Part shown: positions 15,051-19,626 of the stretch, in pieces
Layout of the letters: the number at the start of each line of letters is the position of its first letter
Numbering within the stretch: the stretch's first letter is position 1
NCBI GenBank assembly: GCA_017649745.1
Contig: JAGCGE010000039.1
Location: 1 to 19,626, forward strand
Length of the DNA: 19,626 nt
DNA from: Clostridiales bacterium
Lineage (GTDB): Bacteria > Bacillota_A > Clostridia > Saccharofermentanales > Saccharofermentanaceae
Direction: 5' to 3'
The notes under the pieces: model-generated
The model's database searches: none
The model's input: only the letters and a program-made list of their open reading frames with translations
Told to the model about the DNA's origin: nothing
Program-made: the position numbers and the translations under genes

Positions 15051-15414
15051 CTATATGTTGTGTATGCTTTTCGTGGGAGAACCCATATATAGCTGCCTGC
15101 ATAGAACTCGAATAAACGAGGCGGCTCCTATCAGGTAAATAGCAGTTATAACAGACATTGGTTCAATAAGTGGTACCGTTTCGGTATGAACTACCTGATT
15201 TGTAACAACAAGATCAGCAGGTGTTGCTTTTTCTATGGTTACTAATGCGCTTCCCGTTTGCGGTCTGATCGGAATAAGAAATCCGGCTATAACAACAAGC
15301 CAGGAATAGTATCCGGATTGACGGAGATTGTTTGTTATAAAGAATCCGCGAGACTATCAGGTAGATTACAGCAACTATGGACATGTTCATTGAGCAAATG
15401 AGAATATTAAGCAT
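15051..15414 (-). pseudogene. blaR1: blaR1/mecR1-type (M56) sensor gene, frameshifted and truncated
   Basis: Starting at ATG 15414, reading down the minus strand, the product begins MLNILICSMNMSIVAVIYLIVSRIL, a BlaR1-type first membrane helix. Near 15313-15325 the sense frame shifts by one base: SGYYSWLVVIAGFLIPIRP (helix two) and VITAIYLIGAASFIRVL (helix three) continue in the other frame until TAG at 15051-15053. Without the shift, residues join smoothly, so one coding sequence was broken. The metallopeptidase domain with its HExxH motif and the sensor domain are missing entirely. The start lies 8 bases after the blaI stop, as in real blaI-blaR1 pairs. The repressor therefore has no working cognate sensor here. 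Confidence 0.8.
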
Positions 15415-15422
15415 TGCACACC

Positions 15423-15794
15423 TCACATATCATTAAGCCAATTCTTGAGATCATTAATATCTTCATCAGATATTTCCCCGTCACTATATAAGGCCTTTAC
15501 AAACCCAGACATCTTATTTGCGCCGAATCTGCTTTTCAGAGATTCAGCTTCGATATTCATGTACTGAGACTCACTTACAACAGCATAATATCCACGTTCT
15601 TTGCCGTTCTTTTCAGATCGCAGAAAGCCTTTCTTTTCTAGCCTGCCGAGCATAGTCATGACGGTTTGCTGTTTCCAATCGCGGTCTGGCAGATCTCTGC
15701 TTAAAACTACCGTAAGAGCAGGAGAAGTTACGGGCTGTTCGATATGCCAAATAGCCTTCATAATCTCAAACTCCGCATCAGGTAGTTTTTTCAT
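15423..15794 (-). CDS. blaI: BlaI/MecI/CopY-family transcriptional repressor
   Basis: This 123-residue protein has the family N-terminal winged helix: LPDAEFEIMKAIWHIEQPVTSPAL, then WKQQTVMTMLGRLEKKGFL, then GYYAVVSESQY. A helical dimerisation part follows (about residues 75-123). These repressors sit on TACA-TGTA dyads and are released when the partner BlaR1 protease is activated by a beta-lactam. Length matches the family. The gene reads on the minus strand from its own promoter with an operator just downstream of the -10. The partner blaR1 next door is broken, and no beta-lactamase gene is in the window. It may now simply repress itself or genes elsewhere. Confidence 0.9.
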   Translation of the reverse strand: MKKLPDAEFEIMKAIWHIEQPVTSPALTVVLSRDLPDRDWKQQTVMTMLGRLEKKGFLRSEKNGKERGYYAVVSESQYMNIEAESLKSRFGANKMSGFVKALYSDGEISDEDINDLKNWLNDM

Positions 15795-15815
15795 AGCAAC
15801 ATGAACCTCATAAAT

Positions 15816-15864
15816 TACATTTGTAGTTTATGTTCATAATAAGTCTATATATCAGTGTTGTCAA
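15816..15864 (-). promoter_or_regulatory. blaI promoter and BlaI operator
   Basis: On the minus strand, TTGACA (15864-15859), a 17-bp spacer and TATTAT (15841-15836) form a consensus promoter. Just downstream lies the dyad TACAAATGTA (15825-15816), matching the BlaI/MecI operator half-sites TACA and TGTA. Binding there would block initiation, so blaI is probably self-repressed. Confidence 0.8.
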
Positions 15865-15957
15865 TCTGAAATATGAGAAAACGACAGCATTTAATATATA
15901 TGTGAGATATAGCACTGTTAGTTGAAAAAGTGAGATAAAAGGATAAAGAGACAGCTT

Positions 15958-16008
15958 GTTTTATCTGGCGGAATTGTCAGTAAATTTGCGTTGACCGCTA
16001 AATAAAAC
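15958..16008. repeat. Palindromic element, upstream copy (GTTTTATCTGGCGG ... CCGCTAAATAAAAC)
   Basis: The left arm GTTTTATCTGGCGG (15958-15971) and right arm CCGCTAAATAAAAC (15995-16008) are inverted copies matching at 12 of 14 positions. The right arm overlaps the -35 box of the ATPase promoter. A similar palindrome stands just after the ATPase gene; the left arms TTTATCTGGCGGAAT and TTTATTTGGCGGAAT differ at one base of 15. It may be an operator or a mobile-unit end. Confidence 0.6.
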
Positions 16009-16019
16009 GGGTTTATAAT
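15991..16019 (+). promoter_or_regulatory. Sigma-A promoter of the AAA ATPase gene, apparently leaderless
   Basis: TTGACC (15991-15996), a 17-bp spacer and TATAAT (16014-16019) form a near-perfect promoter. Transcription should begin about 6-7 bases on, at 16025-16026, which coincides with the ATG at 16026. No Shine-Dalgarno sequence exists upstream. The gene is therefore probably read from a leaderless mRNA. Confidence 0.65.
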
Positions 16020-16025
16020 ATGTTT

Positions 16026-17456
16026 ATGATAGGACGAAATAATGAAATAAAAGAATTAAATAGACTCTATGACAGCAAGAAAGCAGAACTTGTTGCCATA
16101 TACGGGCGCCGTCGTGTAGGGAAAACTTTCTTAGTTGACGAGGTCTTCGAGGGACGAATCACTTTTCGTCATGCAGGTCTGTCACCTGTGGAGACGAAAA
16201 AGGGTGCGTTGGGAATGCAACTTAAGAACTTTTATAATTCCCTTTTGGATCATGGGATGAAGAAAAGCCGTATTCCCGGCAGTTGGCTTGATGCTTTTTT
16301 CATGCTTGAACAATTCCTGAAGGAGAAGGATACCGGTGAACGCCAGCTTGTTTTTCTTGACGAGCTTCCTTGGCTCGATACACCAAGATCCGGATTTATA
16401 ACTGCTTTTGAATCTTTTTGGAATAATTGGGCTTGTCACAGAAAGAATCTGATGGTTGTCGTATGTGGCAGTGCGAATTCTTGGATTCTCGATAATCTGA
16501 TCAACAATCACGGTGGATTATATAATCGAGTTACGTATGAGATAAAACTTTCCCCTTTCACACTTACGGAGTGTGAGGAATTCTTTGAGAGCCAAGGAAT
16601 AAAGATTACCAGATATGATATCGTCCAGAGCTATATGATTATTGGTGGTATTCCGTATTACATGGGATATTTTGAAAAAGGAAAAAGCTTGGCTCAGAAT
16701 ATTGATCGTTTATTCTTTGCCAAAGACTCGAAACTTAAAGACGAATATGATCGACTTTTCACATCAGCATTCAGCAAGCCGGAACTTATAAAAAGTATTG
16801 TCGAATTTCTTTCAAAGAGAAACGCAGGATATACAAGAGAAGATATTTTGCAAGGATTGAAGATAACGGACGGAGGATCATTATCGAAACATCTTAACGC
16901 ATTGATCGCAAGTGATTACATCGTTAAGTATCAGCCATTCGGGATGAGCAAGAAATGTGAGTATTACCGATTAACAGATCCGTTTTGTTTATTCTATCTT
17001 CAATTTAGAAATAAGATCAATGGAGCGGATGAGACTTTTTGGCAAAAGGGATTATCGAGTGGTCAGATTGTATCATGGCGCGGCTTTGCTTTTGAGAAGG
17101 TTTGTTTTAACCATGTAAAGCAGATAAAGCGTGCCCTTGAAGTAGGCGGTGTTTTATCGACGGAATCTGCTTGGTCTATCAAGGATGATGATCAGGAAGG
17201 GACGCAGATAGATCTTCTTATATCCAGAAAAGATAATGTTTTGAATATGTGTGAGATCAAATACCTCGGTGATGATTTTGCGGTGGACAAAGACTATTAC
17301 AGAACAATCCTGAGAAGGCAGGAGATATTGACAAAGAAAGTATCTCCGAAGATTGCAATCCACAGCACTTTGATTACTACATTCGGACTAAAAAATAATG
17401 AATATGGTGGTGTTTTTACCAATGTGGTGACCATGAATGATTTATTTGAGAAGTGA
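16026..17456 (+). CDS. AAA ATPase (ATPase_2 domain) with DUF234/PD-(D/E)XK-like C-terminus
   Basis: This 476-residue protein has a Walker A motif YGRRRVGKTFL (about residues 26-36) and Walker B LVFLDELPWL (107-116). A sensor-like CGSANSW follows, then a winged-helix section (YTREDILQGLKITDGGSLSKHLNAL). The C-terminal nuclease-like fold has GFAFEKVC, QIDLLISR and MCEIKYLG, which suit Glu/Asp/ExK of PD-(D/E)XK enzymes. Such genes occur in many copies in Clostridia, Bacteroides and archaea; the function is unsettled, with stress, toxin and mobile roles proposed. The start at 16026 is preferred over 16020 because the promoter -10 ends at 16019. The gene is bracketed by two related palindromes and is divergent from blaI, but has no BlaI site. 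Confidence 0.88.
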   Translation: MIGRNNEIKELNRLYDSKKAELVAIYGRRRVGKTFLVDEVFEGRITFRHAGLSPVETKKGALGMQLKNFYNSLLDHGMKKSRIPGSWLDAFFMLEQFLKEKDTGERQLVFLDELPWLDTPRSGFITAFESFWNNWACHRKNLMVVVCGSANSWILDNLINNHGGLYNRVTYEIKLSPFTLTECEEFFESQGIKITRYDIVQSYMIIGGIPYYMGYFEKGKSLAQNIDRLFFAKDSKLKDEYDRLFTSAFSKPELIKSIVEFLSKRNAGYTREDILQGLKITDGGSLSKHLNALIASDYIVKYQPFGMSKKCEYYRLTDPFCLFYLQFRNKINGADETFWQKGLSSGQIVSWRGFAFEKVCFNHVKQIKRALEVGGVLSTESAWSIKDDDQEGTQIDLLISRKDNVLNMCEIKYLGDDFAVDKDYYRTILRRQEILTKKVSPKIAIHSTLITTFGLKNNEYGGVFTNVVTMNDLFEK

Positions 17457-17467
17457 GATGAAGTTGA

Positions 17468-17514
17468 TTTATTTGGCGGAATATAAAAAAACGAACGGGA
17501 TTCCGCTGGATAAA
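17468..17514. repeat. Palindromic element, downstream copy (TTTATTTGGCGGAAT ... ATTCCGCTGGATAAA)
   Basis: The arms TTTATTTGGCGGAAT (17468-17482) and ATTCCGCTGGATAAA (17500-17514) pair at 12 of 15 positions around a 17-base loop. The inner 7 bp GCGGAAT/ATTCCGC are perfect. It lies 11 bases after the ATPase stop. There is no T run, so it is not a standard terminator. It mirrors the palindrome upstream of the same gene. Confidence 0.6.
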
Positions 17515-17560
17515 AAGCGAGTGTATTATCGTTAGATAAGAGAATGGCATGGAGGTAAGA

Positions 17561-17773
17561 ATGCTTGAATGTAGAATAATCAATGGCCATCCGTGGTCAA
17601 TAGGATGCGGGGATCCTAATCCATCAAAGAGAGGCGAGGATGCTGCCTTGATGTCTGATCTACCAGTGGAGATTCAACACAAAGTGTCTGATTGGATATT
17701 TGGAAAACTGTGGAAACGCAATACTCCCAATTATGATCATGATAGTTATGAGCTTATGAGTTGTTATCATTGA
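17561..17773 (+). CDS. Small hypothetical protein (70 aa), apparently C-terminally truncated
   Basis: GGAGG (17551-17555) stands 5 bases before the ATG at 17561; the upstream ATG at 17549 overlaps this site and is less likely. The product reads like the N-terminus of a Firmicutes family I recall without a name: INGHPWSIGCGDPNPSKRGEDAALMSDLP, followed by helical SDWIFGKLWKRN and DHDSYEL. Relatives, as remembered, continue well beyond DSYEL, whereas this one ends after five unrelated residues (MSCYH). The stop lies inside an inverted repeat with TGATAACA motifs, so recombination probably replaced its 3' part. Function is unknown. Confidence 0.55.
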   Translation: MLECRIINGHPWSIGCGDPNPSKRGEDAALMSDLPVEIQHKVSDWIFGKLWKRNTPNYDHDSYELMSCYH

Positions 17774-17817
17774 TAAAATCAGTGATAACAACAAGCTGAT
17801 AACAAATTGATAACACC
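17760..17817. repeat. Cluster of TGATAACA motifs with a 10-bp inverted repeat
   Basis: A perfect inverted repeat GTTGTTATCA (17760-17769) and TGATAACAAC (17783-17792) has a 13-base loop. Two further direct copies, TGATAACAAA (17797-17806) and TGATAACACC (17808-17817), follow at short intervals. Four related sites within 58 bases suggest a multi-site DNA-binding region, for example for a recombinase, excisionase or replication initiator. The cluster overlaps the end of the truncated gene. Confidence 0.6.
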
Positions 17818-17942
17818 AGTTCGGATACCCGATAGACACAGGATATTAGAACGCAAATAGAATCAATAAGTATCAAGACTCTTATACAAAACAAGTTAGG
17901 ATTAGTTTTAACTTGACGAACTCGAATAATGAAAAAACGCTT

Positions 17943-17974
17943 GAAATGCCCTAAAACAGGGCGTTTCATTTTTT
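17943..17974 (+). terminator. Rho-independent terminator
   Basis: GAAATGCCCT (17943-17952), loop AAAAC, and AGGGCGTTTC (17958-17967) form a 10-bp stem with one G-T pair, followed by ATTTTTT (17968-17974). This is a strong intrinsic terminator. No gene reads directly into it within 160 bases, so its original gene, perhaps an integrase, seems to have been lost. The rest of the 17818-17942 stretch shows nothing I can assign. Confidence 0.85.
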
Positions 17975-17977
17975 AAA

Positions 17978-17997
17978 GCCACCAAAAAGCCACTAAA
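17978..17997. repeat. Tandem GCCACCAAAAA / GCCACTAAA pair, integrase arm-site-like
   Basis: GCCACCAAAAA (17978-17988) and GCCACTAAA (17989-17997) repeat with an 11-bp period directly after the terminator. GCCACC-type tandem motifs are often seen next to tyrosine integrase genes in Clostridia (from memory). Here no integrase is adjacent, so this looks like a leftover element end. Confidence 0.45.
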
Positions 17998-18089
17998 TTT
18001 CGAACTCATATATTTTGGAGACAGTAGCAGAACCATATTCAATTAATGGATCTGTAGCATAAAAAGTTATCAAGAGAACCTTACCCGGA

Positions 18090-18138
18090 TGATATAATTA
18101 TCTTGTCTGAGGGAGTGATCCCTTAGTCGAGATAATTA
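18090..18138 (+). promoter_or_regulatory. Extended -10 promoter and 20-bp GTGA-loop inverted repeat
   Basis: TGATATAAT (18090-18098) is an ideal extended -10 box; no clear -35 is present. From 18095 a long inverted repeat runs to 18138: two 20-base arms around a GTGA loop (18115-18118), with one mismatch and two G-T pairs. Transcription would start near 18105, inside the left arm. The repeat may act as a DNA operator or, in shortened form, as a leader hairpin. It ends 32 bases before the ATG at 18171. Confidence 0.65.
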
Positions 18139-18170
18139 ACAGAATACATGCTGTTGAGGAGTGAATGGAA

Positions 18171-18443
18171 ATGTGTGTAGTGTGTGATAACATTCAATTA
18201 ACTAAATGGTTTGCTTCTCCAAAAGAATACATGCAGTGCCTGAACTACATTCAAAAGCTTCTGGATTCCGGTGACTTTGAGATGGAATCGCAGACGTGTG
18301 ATTTGGATAAGGTCAAAAATGATAATGGCTACTGGGTTGATGATCTAATTGCACACACAATAAGGTGCAGGCACTGTGGACAGGCTTATACGTGTAGCGT
18401 AGATACATATCATGGAAACGGTCGTTTCAGAGAAGGTCGCTAG
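18171..18443 (+). CDS. Small Cys-rich protein (90 aa), possible zinc-binding immunity-type protein
   Basis: GAGGAG (18156-18161) is 9 bases before ATG 18171 and only 3 before ATG 18165, so 18171 is preferred. The protein begins MCVVCDNIQLTKWF and ends with CRHCGQAYTCSVDTYHGNGRF. It has paired Cys at both ends, suggesting a zinc site made by two CxxC pairs. The middle has SPKEYMQCLNYIQKLLDSGDF and DNGYWVDDLIAH. I recall similar small proteins beside SUKH immunity genes in Firmicutes, without a firm name. The following gene is such a SUKH protein, 51 bases downstream. Confidence 0.6.
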   Translation: MCVVCDNIQLTKWFASPKEYMQCLNYIQKLLDSGDFEMESQTCDLDKVKNDNGYWVDDLIAHTIRCRHCGQAYTCSVDTYHGNGRFREGR

Positions 18444-18494
18444 TATTGCAAATCTGCAGTAAAATGAACAACAATTCATCATATAAAGGTTGAG

Positions 18495-18896
18495 ATGACA
18501 ATGGATAAAGATCTGGAAGAGATGTTCAAGGAATTCGAATTTAATGAGAAATCAGAAGAAATGATTTCGGAAGTCAATGGTATGAAACTACCTGATGACT
18601 ACCTTGGTTTCATTAGTGAGCACAATGGCGGTGAAGGTCCTCTGGGGCAAAATAATTACGGTCGCTTCTATAAATTGGAAGAACTCGAGGAGATCAATGA
18701 GGCATACGATGTAAAGAACTCTTGGCCTGGATATATAGTAATAGGCGGTATAGACGATACGCTTTGGGCCTATAATCCGGAGAAGAAGATATACTGTCAG
18801 ATTGACAGCATGAATATGGATGAGGATACATACTATACGATTTCAAACAGTTTTGAAGAATTCCTCATCAATATGGATAAGGAACTAGCAGACTGA
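18495..18896 (+). CDS. SMI1/KNR4 (SUKH) family immunity-type protein
   Basis: This 133-residue acidic protein carries SUKH features: MKLPDDYLGFISEHNGGEGPLG (the 'LP..Y..F...NGG' block), LEELEEINEAYDV, WPGYIVIGGIDDTLWAYN (the 'IG.dg....y' block), and a C-terminal SFEEFLINM. SUKH proteins mainly act as immunity proteins against polymorphic and contact-dependent toxins. No toxin gene is in the window, so this is an orphan immunity gene or part of an immunity array. The start at 18495 has AAAGG about 5 bases upstream; ATG 18501 is possible. Confidence 0.82.
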   Translation: MTMDKDLEEMFKEFEFNEKSEEMISEVNGMKLPDDYLGFISEHNGGEGPLGQNNYGRFYKLEELEEINEAYDVKNSWPGYIVIGGIDDTLWAYNPEKKIYCQIDSMNMDEDTYYTISNSFEEFLINMDKELAD

Positions 18897-18936
18897 TATA
18901 TAAGCAGGATAGACAACTAAATCAGGATTATATTCA

Positions 18937-19003
18937 GGGGAGGAATATATGAAATAGTGTACTCTGCAGTTATCCTAATGAAAACAAAGATGCGTTGAAT
19001 TAA
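18937..19003 (+). pseudogene. Possible remnant: strong ribosome site with ATG-AAA-TAG, followed by a shifted short frame
   Basis: GGGGAGG (18937-18943) stands 5 bases before ATG AAA TAG (18949-18957). If one base is skipped, the frame continues VLCSYPNENKDALN to TAA at 19001-19003, which reads like a normal protein start. This may be a decayed gene beginning, or a two-codon leader. Evidence is thin. The rest of the 18897-19049 gap shows nothing else. Confidence 0.25.
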
Positions 19004-19049
19004 TAGACCGAAAAATTAACAGTAAAAATGATCGAGGACCTTATAAGAG

Positions 19050-19427
19050 ATGGAAGAAGTTTACTTGTCAATTTGCTGCGATGTTTTTTATGTAGCAGAT
19101 AAGAATGTCGTCCTGGTTCACTGGAAAAAATATTGTGAGCTGGAACAGTACAGAGAGCCCCTTATGAAGGCGCTTCAGGTAATCAATGCTCACAGAGGGT
19201 GTAATTATGTCGCTGATACAAGGGACGGCTTTGAAGATAATCCCCTTGATACAAAATGGGTGGCAGAATACTTTATGCCTAAGGCAAAAGAGTACGGATG
19301 CAGTATTATATATTTTATTATTGACAAGGATAATTCATTGAAAGAAGAACTTGAAGAACAGGAAAAGGATGCTTCTTCCATACTCGTGTTCAGATATATA
19401 TACGGGATCGATGAAGTGGAACGATAA
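19050..19427 (+). CDS. Hypothetical protein (125 aa), possibly SpoIIAA/STAS-like fold
   Basis: This 125-residue protein has alternating strand and helix segments: SICCDVFYVADKNVVLVHW, PLMKALQVINAHRGCNYVADTRDGFEDNP, and CSIIYFIIDKDNSLKEELEE. The pattern of strand, helix, then VADTR strand resembles small alpha/beta STAS or SpoIIAA-like proteins, but I do not recognise a named family. Only a weak AAGAG precedes the start. It has no signal or membrane segment. It stands between a SUKH gene and a HIT-family gene; no link is evident. Confidence 0.65.
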   Translation: MEEVYLSICCDVFYVADKNVVLVHWKKYCELEQYREPLMKALQVINAHRGCNYVADTRDGFEDNPLDTKWVAEYFMPKAKEYGCSIIYFIIDKDNSLKEELEEQEKDASSILVFRYIYGIDEVER

Positions 19428-19476
19428 ATAATCAGTTTTATAGACGATGACAAATCGAAATTTGTAGGTGAAAAGA

Positions 19477-19626
19477 ATGGGGAATTGTGATTGGTGCAAC
19501 CTGTCTGAAGAAGAAAAACAGTTTCAGTTATACGAAAGTAAATCGTGGTCTGTTTTCCTTTCAGATGAACAGGATTATATTGGACGATGTATTTTGGTCT
19601 TGAAGCGTCACTGCGGTTCAATGTCA
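19477..19626 (+). CDS. HIT-family (histidine triad) protein, N-terminal part (3' end outside window)
   Basis: ATG 19477 opens a frame that stays open to the window end (50 codons). AGGTG lies about 6 bases upstream. The product starts MGNCDWCNLSEEEKQFQLYES, followed by SWSVFLSDEQDYIGRCILVLKRHCGSMS. The phrase 'YIGRCILVLKRHCGS' is the strand-turn of HIT-type nucleotide hydrolases and transferases. The HxHxH catalytic motif would lie beyond the window, so identification rests on the N-terminal half. The CDWC pair may bind zinc, as in some HIT members. Confidence 0.65.
   Translation, partial: MGNCDWCNLSEEEKQFQLYESKSWSVFLSDEQDYIGRCILVLKRHCGSMS

Noticed and set aside
16182..16511. Antisense frame (109 codons) in the ATPase gene
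   Set aside because: Opposite strong Walker motifs on the plus strand; no independent support.
1..19626. CRISPR array
   Set aside because: Repeats seen are single pairs or short clusters with no regular spacers.

Overview
The window looks like accessory DNA from a Gram-positive Clostridia genome, probably Lachnospiraceae or a close gut relative. Three things suggest this: GGAGG ribosome binding sites ahead of most genes, sigma-A type promoters, and the protein types (MobA/MobL relaxase with a DUF3847-like partner, AgrB/AgrD, LytTR and GHKL proteins, lipoproteins, BlaI). The assignment is recall and inference; no rRNA or other taxonomic marker is present. No tRNA, rRNA or CRISPR array was seen.

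Region 1 (1-3486) is the mobilization half of an integrative mobilizable element. It holds the C-terminal end of a tyrosine integrase, a MobC-like accessory protein, a DUF3847-like small protein, a MobQ-type oriT carrying the nick core TAAGTGCGCCCT on the minus strand, an unusual run of short hairpins, and a MobA/MobL relaxase. The 3' third of the relaxase gene is also read in a second frame, which encodes a small coiled-coil protein and the start of a coiled-coil membrane protein.

Region 2 (about 3490-6481) is an apparently complete agr-type quorum-sensing locus in the order A-C-B-D: LytTR response regulator, GHKL sensor kinase, AgrB peptidase, and a 39-residue AgrD-like precursor overlapping the agrB 3' end. 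The precursor predicts a five-residue thiolactone core, CLILY. A 20-bp-spaced direct repeat lies upstream of an extended -10 promoter in front of agrB.

Region 3 (6645-11587) follows agrD closely and encodes only exported proteins: an NlpC/P60 hydrolase, a large lipoprotein joining a propeller-like region to a solute-binding domain, two small lipoproteins, and a secreted chymotrypsin-fold protease. The simplest reading is a density-sensing locus with its exoprotein output beside it, but control of the output genes by agr is inference.

Region 4 (11588-14851) is a three-gene unit: an AlbA_2/Schlafen-type protein with a GHKL ATPase domain and winged helix, a ClpP-fold SDH-type serine protease with a zinc-ribbon-like tail, and a 60-residue protein. 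A strong promoter with an operator-like inverted repeat around its -10 box drives it.

Region 5 (14852-18164) is a patchwork of scars: an intact blaI with promoter and operator, a frameshifted and truncated blaR1, a DUF234-type AAA ATPase gene bracketed by two copies of a palindromic element, a short apparently truncated gene ending inside an inverted repeat, TGATAACA repeats, a rho-independent terminator, and two pairs of 11-bp tandem motifs resembling integrase arm sites.

Region 6 (18165-19626) carries small orphan genes: a Cys-rich protein, a SUKH (SMI1/KNR4) immunity-type protein, a possible gene remnant, an uncharacterised acidic protein, and the start of a HIT-family protein cut by the window end.
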